NCBI RefSeq assembly: GCF_965201005.1
Contig: NZ_OZ241747.1
Location: 992,001-1,056,000, forward strand
DNA: 64,000 bases
Source of the DNA: Mucilaginibacter_A sp965201005
GTDB taxonomy: Bacteria > Bacteroidota > Bacteroidia > Sphingobacteriales > Sphingobacteriaceae
Direction of reading: 5' to 3'
Both the position numbers and the translations under genes were made by a program. This document shows, piece by piece, positions 25,410-34,218 of this stretch (its first letter is position 1; the number at the start of each line of letters is the position of its first letter). Below the pieces are notes generated by a model. It saw only the letters and a list, made by a program, of their open reading frames with translations. It had not been told where the DNA came from and ran no database searches.

Positions 25410-25988
25410 ATGAAAATATTCAAAACAGATTCTTTTACCAAGATAAATAGCCAGGACTATTTGCTTGTGATCACACCTAGCGAAGAAGTGATAACAAAAG
25501 TTTGTTCTTTTAAAGATAAGGCGAAAGAACTGATTGGCTATTTTCATTCTTTTAACAGCAAAGCACACATCACCGTAAACCATTATTATGATAAGCGGGC
25601 TTTGTTTATGGAGGAAAAACTGACTTATTACGATCAAAAACTCGGGCAGGAAAAACCTGTGGCATTACAAGTTTGCGGTTTTGATTACTTTGAACATCAA
25701 AACATCTATACCATTTATGCCAAAGTTGCTTTAAATATTGAAGCAGAAGCTACTTTTGCCAGGTTTAAAAAAATATTAGGCCCTGGCGTCCCAAGTGTTC
25801 CGCATATTACAATTGCCAGATCACTTTCTGCCAAAAACTTTGAAAAACTTTGGGCTTATTTTGAAAACCTGCCGTTTGAATGCTTCTTTTATGCCGATAA
25901 AATTGTTGTTTTAAAAACGCCAACGCGCAGGTTCAACAACAATCCGATGACAGTTGAAACAGAACTTCGGTTAAAAAACGCGGTTTAA
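25410..25988 (+). CDS. 2H phosphoesterase / 2'-5' RNA ligase family protein
   Basis: A 192-residue protein with the two HxT signatures of the 2H phosphoesterase superfamily, HITVNHY (about 55-61) and HITIARS (about 131-137). These place two His and two Thr around a cyclic-phosphate-type substrate. Family members act as RNA 2',3'-cyclic phosphodiesterases or 2'-5' ligases; the physiological substrate here is unknown. The gene is single. An exact ATGCTTCTTTTA (25880-25891), followed by ATGCCGATAAAATTG, lies in the coding sequence as Glu-Cys-Phe-Phe-Tyr-Ala, showing the longer half-element inside a gene. Confidence 0.8.
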   Translation: MKIFKTDSFTKINSQDYLLVITPSEEVITKVCSFKDKAKELIGYFHSFNSKAHITVNHYYDKRALFMEEKLTYYDQKLGQEKPVALQVCGFDYFEHQNIYTIYAKVALNIEAEATFARFKKILGPGVPSVPHITIARSLSAKNFEKLWAYFENLPFECFFYADKIVVLKTPTRRFNNNPMTVETELRLKNAV

Positions 25989-26107
25989 ATTCCATACCAA
26001 AATTTTACATGCTTCTTTTATCAGCTAAAATTTGCTGTGTTTTATTTGATTTTCAATCACAAACACAAAATTTACCGGCATAAAAGAAGCATTTGAGAAA
26101 TCTGTTT
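25981..26107. repeat. Palindromic repeat unit overlapping a stop codon
   Basis: The left outer arm CGGTTTAAATT includes the TAA stop of the 2H gene. ATGCTTCTTTTATCAGCTA (from 26009) pairs with TAAAAGAAGCAT (26081-26092). The right outer arm is weak. Confidence 0.85.
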
Positions 26108-26139
26108 TTTTAAAAGCTGGTGTAATTTAAAAAAAATCC

Positions 26140-26147
26140 TACTTTTG
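26140..26147 (+). promoter_or_regulatory. Promoter -7 box of the SRP RNA gene
   Basis: TACTTTTG matches the Bacteroidota -7 element TAnnTTTG and lies a few bases before the predicted RNA start. No clear -33 TTTG box is seen. Confidence 0.5.
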
Positions 26148-26149
26148 TG

Positions 26150-26258
26150 GCGGGTAAGTCTTTTACGGCCAGCTCCTTTTGAACTCCCCCAGGGTGGGAA
26201 CGCAGCAAGGGTAGAAGGTTGTAGCGGCGCGATAAAAGTAGCTTACCCACTTTTTTTT
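26150..26258 (+). ncRNA. ffs: Signal recognition particle RNA (small bacterial type)
   Basis: A hairpin RNA of about 100 nt. The ends GGGTAAG (26152-26158) and CTTACCC pair. The apex has the SRP54/Ffh-binding signature CCAGGGTGGGAACGCAGC, with the GGAA-type tetraloop and the asymmetric internal loop bases GCAGC. A run of eight T after CTTACCCAC acts as terminator. The RNA binds Ffh and brings ribosomes making membrane proteins to FtsY. Exact ends are estimates. Confidence 0.9.
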
Positions 26259-26319
26259 CAAACAACCCCGTCGTTTTTAAATTATACTTGCAGCCGGTTT
26301 TTCCGGCTTTTGTTATAAT

Positions 26320-26366
26320 GATTTTTTACCCGTAAAAGAAGCATTGATTTGCGGATACTTCTTTTA
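26320..26366. repeat. Repeat words in reversed order upstream of ypdA
   Basis: TAAAAGAAGCAT (26333-26344) precedes ATACTTCTTTTA (26355-26366), the opposite order to the usual pair. The second word ends 15 bp before the ypdA start, so it lies in the 5' leader. A partial left arm, TGATTTTTTACCC, lies before it. Confidence 0.7.
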
Positions 26367-26380
26367 TCCCACAAAAAACT

Positions 26381-27364
26381 ATGTTTGATTTGTTGATTAT
26401 CGGGGGCGGCCCGATTGGTTTGGCCTGTGCGCTGGAAGCCCAAAAAGCAAATTTAAAATACCTGATCATTGAAAAAGGTACGCTTGTAAATTCGCTTTAT
26501 AATTACCCTTCGGGGATGACTTTTTTTTCCACTTCGGAGAAACTGGAGATTGGCAGTGTGCCTTTCGTGTCCAACAGCATCAAGCCAACACGGTCAGAAT
26601 CATTGGAATATTATCGCCGCGTGGCCACTTCCAACCACCTCAATATTCGTTTGTTTGAAACCGTCCTGAGTAATCAGCCTGAAAGTGGCGGTTATAAAGT
26701 GACAACGAGTAAAGGTGTTTACCAAACCAAAAACATCATTATCGCAACCGGTTTTTACGATATTCCGGTAAAAATGAATATCCCGGGCGAGGATTTGCCC
26801 AAAGTGCGGCATTATTATAAGGACCCAAGTTTTTATACGATGCAAAAAGTACTGGTAGTTGGGGCAAGTAATTCTTCGGTAGATGCCGCGCTGGAAACTT
26901 TTAGAAAAGGGGCGGAAGTAACCATGGTGATCCGCAAAGATGATATTAACGAGCGTGTAAAATACTGGGTCCGGCCGGATATTATCAACCGGATTAAGGA
27001 GGGAACGATCAAAGTTTATTATCAATCCCAACTGGCTGCCATTCGTGAATTTGAGGTTGATATTAAAACGCCGGAAGGTTTGGTAACCATTGCCAATGAT
27101 TTTGTGCTGGCCTTAACCGGTTATCAGCCGGATTTTGATTTTTTAAAAAAGATGGGTATTTCGCTTTCTGCGGATGAACTTTGCCTGCCGCAATATCACG
27201 CGGAAACGATGGAAACCAACGAAAAAGGCGTTTATCTGGCCGGTGTGGTTTGCGGCGGTATGAACACGCATTTGTGGTTTATCGAAAACTCCCGGATCCA
27301 TGCTGAGCAAATTGTGGCGGATATACTGCGAAAACTTCCTCAGCCTGAAACCCAAAAAATGTAA
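26381..27364 (+). CDS. ypdA: YpdA-family FAD/NAD(P)-dependent thiol-disulfide reductase
   Basis: A 327-residue two-dinucleotide-binding-domain flavoprotein. The FAD motif is IIGGGPIGLACALEA (about 6-20) and the NADPH motif is VVGASNSSVDAALE (about 163-176), with ATGFYDIP between them. C-terminal GVYLAGVVCGGMNTHLW fits YpdA, the bacillithiol disulfide reductase of Firmicutes and Bacteroidota. It would keep low-molecular-weight thiols reduced. The active-site CxxC of thioredoxin reductases is absent, as in YpdA. The stop codon overlaps the first base of a repeat word pair (27364-27407). Confidence 0.88.
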   Translation: MFDLLIIGGGPIGLACALEAQKANLKYLIIEKGTLVNSLYNYPSGMTFFSTSEKLEIGSVPFVSNSIKPTRSESLEYYRRVATSNHLNIRLFETVLSNQPESGGYKVTTSKGVYQTKNIIIATGFYDIPVKMNIPGEDLPKVRHYYKDPSFYTMQKVLVVGASNSSVDAALETFRKGAEVTMVIRKDDINERVKYWVRPDIINRIKEGTIKVYYQSQLAAIREFEVDIKTPEGLVTIANDFVLALTGYQPDFDFLKKMGISLSADELCLPQYHAETMETNEKGVYLAGVVCGGMNTHLWFIENSRIHAEQIVADILRKLPQPETQKM

Positions 27365-27407
27365 TGCTGTTTTTATATGGGTAAATTTATACCGGTAAAA
27401 GAAGCAT
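27364..27407. repeat. Compact hybrid repeat pair overlapping the ypdA stop
   Basis: The sister word ATGCTGTTTTTA (27364-27375) and the main word TAAAAGAAGCAT (27396-27407) form a 44-bp imperfect palindrome around GGGTAAATTTATACC. Such a hairpin could act as an mRNA 3' end, although no T run follows. Confidence 0.8.
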
Positions 27408-27492
27408 ACAGAAATATCTGCCGGAAAAAACCTACATTTATAAAATTTGCAGCAGTTACCAAAACCAATCACCCCAAACAAGCCATTTACTT

Positions 27493-28698
27493 TTGACATT
27501 TACTGATTTTAACTTCGATCCAAAACTACAGGAAGGTTTGGACAGCATGGGTTTCAGCAAACCAACGCCTATCCAGGAGCAAGCCATCCCGATTATTCTC
27601 GAAAAGCACGATTTAATTGCCTGCGCGCAAACCGGTACCGGTAAAACGGCGGCTTACCTGCTGCCGATTATGCACCAGATTTGTGTTTCTGAACAAAAAA
27701 GTTTAGTTAATACGCTGATATTGGCCCCAACACGTGAGCTTGTCCAGCAGATAGACCAGCAAACAGAAGGGCTGGCATATTTTGCAGGCATCAGTTCGAT
27801 TGCGGTTTATGGCGGAGGCGACGGCATCAGTTACGAACAGCAGCGGCGGTCTTTAAACGAAGGCGTGGACATCATTATCGCTACGCCAGGCCGTTTGATA
27901 GCGCATTTAACTTCCGGAACGGTAAAATTAAACCAGTTGCAGCATTTGATTTTGGACGAGGCCGACCGGATGCTCGATATGGGTTTTTATGATGACATCG
28001 TCAGGATCATTAGTTACCTGCCTCAAAAACGGCAAACACTTTTGTTTTCGGCCACGATGCCTCCTAAAATCAGGACGCTTTCTTCTAAAATCCTTCAAAC
28101 ACCGCAGCAAATCAATATTGCCCTTTCTCAACCGGCCGTGGGTATTTTGCAACAGGTTTATATGGTTTTTGATCACCAAAAACTGGCTTTAATAAAAACT
28201 ATCCTGGCAGAAGGAAATTATGCCAGTACGATTGTTTTTGTATCAACCAAAGAAAAAGTGAAGCAGTTGTATCAAATGCTTTTCCGCGCAGGAATGAAAG
28301 TGGAAGCTTTTCATTCTGACTTAGAACAGGAACAGCGTGAAAATATTTTGCGTGCCTTTAAAAGCAGGCAGTTGCCGGTTTTGATCGGTACAGATGTTTT
28401 ATCCAGAGGAATTGATGTGGAAGGGATCAGTTTGGTGATTAATTATGATGTGCCGCATGATCCGGAAGATTATATACACCGAATTGGTCGTACGGCCCGG
28501 GCAGAAACTACCGGCACAGCCATCACGTTTATCAACGAAAAAGATCAGCGTAAATTTAAAGGTATCGAAAACCTGATCGGGCGGCCAATTGAGCGCATGG
28601 CTATGCCCGCAGCATTAGGCGAAGGACCTGTTTATCAGCCAGAGTTTAAACGACCATCAGGACATAGAAAACCTTGGAAAAAAAAGCAAGTACGATGA
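27493..28698 (+). CDS. rhlE: DEAD-box ATP-dependent RNA helicase (RhlE-like)
   Basis: A 401-residue RNA helicase. The motifs in order are Q-motif PTPIQEQAIP, Walker A AQTGTGKT, PTRELVQ, TPGRL, DEAD, SATMP, HSD, RGIDVE and HRIGRTARA, ending in a short basic tail (HRKPWKKKQVR). It unwinds RNA duplexes, usually in ribosome assembly or mRNA turnover. The start is the TTG at 27493, because MTFTDFNFDPKLQEGL aligns with the family's N-terminus and no upstream in-frame ATG exists. The gene is 128 bp after ypdA and is likely a separate transcript. Confidence 0.9.
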   Translation: MTFTDFNFDPKLQEGLDSMGFSKPTPIQEQAIPIILEKHDLIACAQTGTGKTAAYLLPIMHQICVSEQKSLVNTLILAPTRELVQQIDQQTEGLAYFAGISSIAVYGGGDGISYEQQRRSLNEGVDIIIATPGRLIAHLTSGTVKLNQLQHLILDEADRMLDMGFYDDIVRIISYLPQKRQTLLFSATMPPKIRTLSSKILQTPQQINIALSQPAVGILQQVYMVFDHQKLALIKTILAEGNYASTIVFVSTKEKVKQLYQMLFRAGMKVEAFHSDLEQEQRENILRAFKSRQLPVLIGTDVLSRGIDVEGISLVINYDVPHDPEDYIHRIGRTARAETTGTAITFINEKDQRKFKGIENLIGRPIERMAMPAALGEGPVYQPEFKRPSGHRKPWKKKQVR

Positions 28699-28724
28699 GC
28701 TGATTACTTATGCTTTTGTAAAGA

Positions 28725-28736
28725 ATGCTTCTTTTA
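28725..28736. repeat. Single copy of ATGCTTCTTTTA after the helicase gene
   Basis: The exact word, followed by TCAACCTAATTTTG, matches the left half of the palindromic unit. A decayed right half, GTCATAAAAATTAAAT, may be present near 28784. Confidence 0.75.
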
Positions 28737-29143
28737 TCAACCTAATTTTGTGCATAAATAGGTTACTGCAGGTAACAGCTTTTGTCATAAAAATTAAATC
28801 CTGGCAATTGCAATTTGTCAGTAAATCTGACAAATGTTCTGAATTGCTGGCAAAATACTATTATACCAAAAACGTTTTTAGTACAATAGTAGTCATAAAT
28901 AGAAATTTGTACATTTAATTAGTCAGTTATACCTTAAATTAGTTAATCATCTGATTAACATTCCTGACATATTTATAGTAAATTTTGCCCTTATCAATCA
29001 AACACTTAGGTTACAGTAGCTGAATTTAACATTTCGGCTTTTAACTTTGGCAGCATTTTTTAGGGGATAAATATATCGTTGCTTGTATAATGACCATTTT
29101 AGAAAATAGGTACAAGCTGAATTTAAAATAACAACTAAAAAAA
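28737..29143 (+). promoter_or_regulatory. Leader and promoter region of ompA
   Basis: An AT-rich 407-bp gap without genes. TAACTTTG at 29042-29049 fits the TAnnTTTG -7 box and would give a 5' leader of about 90 nt. No further repeats were seen. The long leader is typical of abundant outer-membrane proteins, but no regulatory RNA fold was identified. Confidence 0.4.
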
Positions 29144-30478
29144 ATGAAATCAAAAATTACAAAGTTAGCCCTTACCTTATCTGCGGTTGGGTTATCCACA
29201 TCGTTATTTGCCCAGAGCATGGATCAAGACACCAGCAAGCGTTTTGATAAAAAACATTTCCGCACTTGGTCTATTGGCTTAAATGGTGGTATGCTAACCC
29301 ACTTTACACCTTTTAACAGTGCTGCAAATGGCGATTTCCGTACTCCTGAAGAAACTTGGGGTTATGGTGCGTACATTAAAAAACAAATTTTGCCCTCTTT
29401 TGGCATTCAGGCCGATTTCTTGGGTGGTAAAGTAAGAGGTTATCAGGCTAATTCACTTCCTTCCCCAACAGTGGCTCAAAACAATAGTAGTTTTACAACT
29501 AATATTGAGTATGCAGGATCAGTAAGCGGTAACTTTACAATCGCTAACATGAGTTTTAACCACAAACGTTCAGCCTTGTCACCATATTTTACAGCCGGTG
29601 CAGGTTACATGTCTTATAGCCCGAATGTACAAGGTGTTGCAGGTAACGAAGGTGGTTATTACCGACAAAATTTCTTTGTACCGGTTGGTGCAGGTTTAAA
29701 ATTTGGTTTATCTAAAACGATCAATATTGATTTAGGTTATAATGTTTACTTCATGAAAACACCAACTTTTGATGGTGTTAGAGGTGCAAACAATGACAGG
29801 TTTTCATATGCTCATGCAGGTTTAGAATTCTCATTAGGCAGGAAATCTTCATCTCAATTGGCAAACTACAGTCCAATTGCTGCTTTGCGTGAAGAAAGTG
29901 CTGCAGAATCTGCTGAGTTGAAAAACATGTTGGCAATGTCTGAAGCTAACCGGATGCGTGAAGAACAGGCATTGAAAGATCAGTACGCAAAAGATTTGGG
30001 CGATGACGATGCTGATGGTGTAGCTAATAAATTTGACAAATGCCCTGGTACACCTTCCGGAACTGCGGTAGATGGTTCAGGATGTGCTTTACCGGTCAAC
30101 AAACCAGATGTTAAGGTTTACGTAACTGAGGAAGACAAAAGAGTTGTTGCCGATGCTATCAAAAACTTAGAGTTTGATTTAGGTAAATCTACAATTCGCG
30201 AACATTCTTATGAAAGTCTGGACCGCGTAGCTAACCTGCTCATTACCAAAAACTTTAGCTTAAAATTAGCTGGTCACACAGATAATACCGGTTCTGCGGC
30301 TTTAAATATGAGACTGTCTAAAGATCGTGCAGAAGCTGTAAGACAATACCTGGTTAGCAAAGGTGCAAACCCATCACGTATAGACGCTACAGGTTATGGT
30401 CAGAGCCAGCCAATTGCCACAAATAAAACTGCTGCCGGACGTCAACAAAACCGTCGAGTAGTGTTCACATTATTTTAA
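29144..30478 (+). CDS. OmpA-family outer-membrane protein
   Basis: A 444-residue protein: signal peptide 1-23, an N-terminal beta-barrel of eight or so strands (about 35-235), a linker with a thrombospondin type 3-like repeat DDDADGVANKFDKCPG, and a C-terminal OmpA domain (about 330-444) ending QQNRRVVFTLF. The OmpA domain anchors the outer membrane to peptidoglycan. The Ser/Glu-rich helix around ALREESAAESAELKN links the parts. The gene has its own terminator. It is probably an abundant structural protein; a specific ligand cannot be assigned. Confidence 0.9.
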   Translation: MKSKITKLALTLSAVGLSTSLFAQSMDQDTSKRFDKKHFRTWSIGLNGGMLTHFTPFNSAANGDFRTPEETWGYGAYIKKQILPSFGIQADFLGGKVRGYQANSLPSPTVAQNNSSFTTNIEYAGSVSGNFTIANMSFNHKRSALSPYFTAGAGYMSYSPNVQGVAGNEGGYYRQNFFVPVGAGLKFGLSKTINIDLGYNVYFMKTPTFDGVRGANNDRFSYAHAGLEFSLGRKSSSQLANYSPIAALREESAAESAELKNMLAMSEANRMREEQALKDQYAKDLGDDDADGVANKFDKCPGTPSGTAVDGSGCALPVNKPDVKVYVTEEDKRVVADAIKNLEFDLGKSTIREHSYESLDRVANLLITKNFSLKLAGHTDNTGSAALNMRLSKDRAEAVRQYLVSKGANPSRIDATGYGQSQPIATNKTAAGRQQNRRVVFTLF

Positions 30479-30499
30479 ACATAAGCTTTAATTAATTTG

Positions 30500-30537
30500 A
30501 AAAGGTGTATCAACAATGTTGGTACACCTTTTTTTTG
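30500..30537 (+). terminator. Rho-independent terminator of ompA
   Basis: AAAGGTGTA-T-CAAC, a 3-nt loop, then GTTG-G-TACACCTTT with eight T. The stem is near perfect. Confidence 0.9.
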
Positions 30538-30571
30538 TAAAGAAAAACCATAATTTTATTAAAGCTTATGT

Positions 30572-30664
30572 GTGCTTCTTTTATCACCTGAAATTTAGTG
30601 ATCCTTACTAATTTCCTAATTAGAAACATTAAAAAAAGCAAAAATTCGGGCATAAAAGAAGCAT
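30572..30664. repeat. Palindromic repeat unit
   Basis: GTGCTTCTTTTATCACCTG (from 30572) pairs with TAAAAGAAGCAT (30653-30664), with AAATTTAATC in place of a clear right outer arm. It lies between ompA and the RRM gene. Confidence 0.8.
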
Positions 30665-30784
30665 TTAATGCTCCTCAACAAAAATTTAATCGGTCTCTAA
30701 AAAAATTAAATTTATTTAATAGTAAAGTTTAGATTTAATATAAGTATTTTTGAAATAGATATAAAATCAAATTAAAAATCAATA

Positions 30785-31243
30785 ATGAACATTTTTGTAG
30801 GAAGCCTTCCATTTGCTTTGGAAGAAAGCAGGTTAAAAGAAGTTTTTGAAGCTTATGGTGAAGTATCATCAGTAAAAATTATCATTGATAAGTTTTCAGG
30901 AAGAAGCAAAGGATTCGGATTTGTTGAAATGCCGGATGATGCCATGGCACAAAAAGCCATAGATGAGCTAAACGGTTCATCTGTTGAAGGCCGTTCTATC
31001 GTGGTCAACAAATCTGAAGACAAAAGAGACGATTCCAGAAAAAGCTTTGGTGGCAACAGCGGTGGCGGTGGCTACAAAGGTGGCAATGGTGGTGGTGGAT
31101 ATGGCGGCGGCGGTAGCAGCCGTGGTGGTTATGGTGGTGGCGGAAGCAGCAGCCGTGGCGGTTATGATAAAGGGGGCTACAAAGGTGGAAGCGGTAGCGG
31201 CGGCGGTGGCTACAAAGGCAGCGGCCGAAACGAGGAGTATTAG
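30785..31243 (+). CDS. RNA-binding protein with one RRM and a Gly-rich tail
   Basis: A 152-residue protein. An N-terminal RNA recognition motif (about 1-80) has RNP2 IFVGSL (3-8) and RNP1 KGFGFVEM (about 40-47). The C-terminal half is Gly/Ser/Tyr/Arg repeats (GGGGYGGG type), probably disordered and RNA-binding. Such small glycine-rich RRM proteins in Bacteroidota and cyanobacteria are often cold-induced and act as RNA chaperones. The gene has its own terminator, and its long AT-rich leader would suit temperature control. The role is inferred from family. Confidence 0.88.
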   Translation: MNIFVGSLPFALEESRLKEVFEAYGEVSSVKIIIDKFSGRSKGFGFVEMPDDAMAQKAIDELNGSSVEGRSIVVNKSEDKRDDSRKSFGGNSGGGGYKGGNGGGGYGGGGSSRGGYGGGGSSSRGGYDKGGYKGGSGSGGGGYKGSGRNEEY

Positions 31244-31310
31244 GAGTAAAAACTTTCAGTATTAATCCAGCAGCTATCTGGTTTAAAATTAGTTACATAT
31301 TTTAAGGTTT

Positions 31311-31351
31311 AGGCAGATAAAAACAGCATTTTGTTTTATCTGCCTTTTTTT
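31311..31351 (+). terminator. Rho-independent terminator of the RRM gene
   Basis: AGGCAGATAAAA pairs with TTTTATCTGCCT across an 11-nt loop, followed by T6. The left arm and loop contain the sister word TAAAAACAGCAT (31318-31329), so the word is built into a terminator. Confidence 0.9.
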
Positions 31352-31452
31352 GTAAATGTGTTTTTGAAGTAATTAAGGAACTTGATACAATTTTGTAAAA
31401 TTACAGGTCTGGCTGATTTTTACAGTTCGACAAAGAATCGAAGGTGGCTGGA

Positions 31453-31590
31453 ACGGTTTATTTTTATACTTCTTTTATTACCTAAAAAAACGGAAATTTT
31501 CACGCTTATTTTATCGGCCTAAAATTGGAAAAACAAGCTTAATGGTCATAAAAGAAGCAGCGTGTTTTTTCTCGGCATAAATTTAAACAG
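31453..31590. repeat. Degenerate palindromic repeat unit
   Basis: ATACTTCTTTTA (31466-31477) faces TAAAAGAAGCAG (31549-31560). A decayed ACGCTTATTTTATCGG at 31502 looks like a third half-unit. The right outer arm AAATTTAAACAG (31579-31590) is shared with the next unit. Confidence 0.75.
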
Positions 31591-31740
31591 TTTTTAAATT
31601 TGAAAATATCCCGATGCTTCTTTTATGCCTGTAAATTTTGTTTTGATAATTATTTCGGATAGATAACCTCATAAAAAATACACCAAATTTCAGGTGGTAA
31701 AAGAAGCATAGAAAATATGTCGGACAAAATTTAAACAGGC
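31588..31740. repeat. Palindromic repeat unit, best preserved example
   Basis: CAGTTTTTAAATTTG starts it, then ATGCTTCTTTTATGCCTG (31614 onward). GGTGGTAAAAGAAGCAT ends at 31709, and GACAAAATTTAAACAGGC ends at 31740. Both nested arms are clear. Inner ends match the unit at 7322-7480. Confidence 0.9.
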
Positions 31741-31803
31741 TATTATAATTTTTATAATTTAACAGAATTTTATAATAAACTGAAATCTCCAATTTTAAAC
31801 AAC

Positions 31804-33303
31804 ATGAACTCATTTTATTTGCGGACCGGCATACTGCTGTTTTTCTTTACCTGTTGCGGCAATTCTTTTGCACAAATTACTAGCGTAACTTCCGGAGCCA
31901 TTTATACGCTGAAATCAAAAGATAACAACAAATTATTAGATGTAAAAAATGCTTCAATGGAGAATGGTGCCGTTGTTGATTGCTGGGCCGATACCAGATC
32001 TGATGCTCAGCGATGGAAAATCACGCTTGTTAAAAAAGGTGTTTATACTTTAACAAACATGGCAAGTGGAAAATTTCTGCATATCTCCGGAATGTCATCT
32101 GATACTGCAAAGATAGATCAACATGATAACACCAACAACAATGATGTGCGATGGAATATTCAAAAAACCGGAAACGGATATTATTTACGATCTGTTGCCG
32201 ACTCTAAATTTGCACTAAATCCGGCAACGGCTGACACAACCAACGGCACAACTGTTGGCTTAAGCCCGCTTTCTGCAAAAAAACCGGGAGAATGGATACT
32301 CCGGAAAGAAGCACCACAAGCCGCCGCCCCTACGGCTGCCATTGCAAATAAGGTATTTGATGCCTGGTACACGCAATACAATGTAGAAACCGCAAAAGGT
32401 TTTTGGGACAAGGCTGAGATGATGGAAATCGTTTTAGACGCTTACGAGGTTACTAAAGATGTTAGATACATCAACCGGTTTAAAAATATGTATGATGTTT
32501 TCATCACAGAAAACAAAGCCGACTGGATGTACAACAAATACAACGACGACATTACCTGGGCCGTACTTTTCTGCGTTCGCGGCTATCTGCTTACCGGCAA
32601 CAAAACTTATCTTGAAAAAGGCAAAGAACAGTTCGATAAAATGTATGCCCGTGCCGCTACCGATGCTTACGGAGGCGGATTGAACTGGTACGAAACCAAA
32701 ACATCCAAAAATTCCTGCATCAATGGCCCTGCCATGGTGGCCTGCTGCTACCTGGCCCAGGCAACCGGCGATAAAACTTATTATGATAAAGCCATTACCT
32801 TATACAACTGGTCCAAAACATATTTATTTAACCCTGCAACCGGTAAAGTAAACGACAATGTTGATATAGACAAAAAAACCGGATCGCCCAGGATTAGTTC
32901 CTGGAGTTCAACTTATAATCAGGGAACTTATTTGGGTGCCGCCGTTATGCTTTACAAATACACCAAAAAAGACAGTTATCTGGCAGATGCAGAAAAAATT
33001 GCCCAATATACCAGGGACAATATGTTTAACAACAGGGTGATGGACAATGAAGACGGGGGAAATGATTTGCCGGGTTTTAAAGGAATTTTTGTACGTTATG
33101 CACGCATGTACACGATCGAAGGTAATAAAACTGATTTAGTCAACTGGCTTCGCTTGAATGCCAAAGTGGCCTACAACAACCGAAATTCCAATAATATCAT
33201 CCAAACAAAATGGGCAACCAGGACAAGTGAAGTCAATCCGCATTCAAGTTTTGGGGCTTCCACAGCTGTTTCGCTGATGATGAACACGTTTCCTTTAAAA
33301 TAG
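31804..33303 (+). CDS. Glycoside hydrolase family 76 alpha-1,6-mannanase with lectin-like domain
   Basis: A 499-residue secreted enzyme: signal peptide 1-24, a ricin-B/CBM13-like beta-trefoil domain (about 28-168), then a GH76 (alpha/alpha)6 catalytic domain (about 178-499). The twin catalytic aspartates D248-D249 lie in KYNDDITWAVL. GH76 enzymes cut alpha-1,6-mannan backbones of fungal cell walls or related glycans, so the gene suggests use of yeast mannan or fungal material. The neighbouring SGNH hydrolase (185 bp downstream, same strand) may remove ester groups from the same substrate. Confidence 0.87.
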   Translation: MNSFYLRTGILLFFFTCCGNSFAQITSVTSGAIYTLKSKDNNKLLDVKNASMENGAVVDCWADTRSDAQRWKITLVKKGVYTLTNMASGKFLHISGMSSDTAKIDQHDNTNNNDVRWNIQKTGNGYYLRSVADSKFALNPATADTTNGTTVGLSPLSAKKPGEWILRKEAPQAAAPTAAIANKVFDAWYTQYNVETAKGFWDKAEMMEIVLDAYEVTKDVRYINRFKNMYDVFITENKADWMYNKYNDDITWAVLFCVRGYLLTGNKTYLEKGKEQFDKMYARAATDAYGGGLNWYETKTSKNSCINGPAMVACCYLAQATGDKTYYDKAITLYNWSKTYLFNPATGKVNDNVDIDKKTGSPRISSWSSTYNQGTYLGAAVMLYKYTKKDSYLADAEKIAQYTRDNMFNNRVMDNEDGGNDLPGFKGIFVRYARMYTIEGNKTDLVNWLRLNAKVAYNNRNSNNIIQTKWATRTSEVNPHSSFGASTAVSLMMNTFPLK

Positions 33304-33308
33304 TAAGA

Positions 33309-33457
33309 GGCTATTTAAAACTTGTTGAGTTTGTTTTGAGATGCTTCTTTTACCACCTAAAAATTAGTGTGGCTGTTTGGATAAACCAGGTCAGTCCAAA
33401 AAGCGAATTTTGTGGGCTAAAAGAAGCATCCTAAAACAAGCCGGACATGATTTGAAC
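33309..33457. repeat. Palindromic repeat unit
   Basis: ATGCTTCTTTTACCACCTA (from 33341) pairs with CTAAAAGAAGCAT (ending 33429). Outer arms CTATTTAAAACTTG and GATTTGAACAA are weakly kept. It is between the GH76 and SGNH genes. Confidence 0.85.
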
Positions 33458-33487
33458 AATTTGTTATCTTTCTTAAATTTTTAAAAC

Positions 33488-34189
33488 ATGCTCAATTTAT
33501 CAACTATCACCAAGAAATTATTGCCTGCACTGGTACTGCTTTTTGCCACTGCTACTGCCAACGCGCAGGACTGGGCCAACATCAAAAAATATGCTCAGGC
33601 AAACAGTAAAGTGCCTCCGCCTGCTGCCGGAGAGAAACGGGTAGTGTACATGGGCGATTCTATAACAGATTTCTGGATAAACAACGACTCTACTTTTTTT
33701 GCCGGAAAACCATATTTCGACCGCGGAATCAGCGGGCAGACGACTGGGCAGATGCTGGTACGCTTTCGGGAAGATGTGATCAATCTGAAACCAAGCGTTG
33801 TGGTGATCCTTGCCGGGATCAACGATATTGCCGAAAATAATGGTCCGTCGAAACTGGAGGATGTGTTTGGCAACATCGTTTCCATGGCCGAACTGGCAAA
33901 GGCCAACCACATCAAAGTAGTGCTTTCATCAGTAATGCCGGCTTTTGCTTTCCCTTGGCGGCCAGCCATAAACCCGGTGCCAAAAGTTGCGGCACTTAAC
34001 GAAATGTTAAAAACTTATGCTGATAAGAACGGCATAACTTACCTTGATTATTTTACAGCGATGGCCGATGCAAGAAAAGGACTGCCTTCCAATCTCTCTA
34101 AAGATGGCGTACACCCAAATTTGCAAGGTTATAGAATGATGGAACCGCTTGCAGAAAAAGCAATTGCTTCAGCTTTAAAAAGAAAATAA
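33488..34189 (+). CDS. Secreted SGNH/GDSL hydrolase
   Basis: A 233-residue secreted esterase-like protein: signal peptide 1-27 (ending ANAQ), block I YMGDSITDFW with the Ser nucleophile S58, block II GISGQTT, block III GINDIAEN, and block V DGVHPNLQGY holding the catalytic Asp and His. All four SGNH residues are present. Such enzymes deacylate or deacetylate sugars and lipids; the adjacent mannanase gene suggests a glycan ester. The gene is not fused to other domains. Confidence 0.87.
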   Translation: MLNLSTITKKLLPALVLLFATATANAQDWANIKKYAQANSKVPPPAAGEKRVVYMGDSITDFWINNDSTFFAGKPYFDRGISGQTTGQMLVRFREDVINLKPSVVVILAGINDIAENNGPSKLEDVFGNIVSMAELAKANHIKVVLSSVMPAFAFPWRPAINPVPKVAALNEMLKTYADKNGITYLDYFTAMADARKGLPSNLSKDGVHPNLQGYRMMEPLAEKAIASALKRK

Positions 34190-34218
34190 ACAATATCTAA
34201 AGCCTTTCTGCTGTTGTA

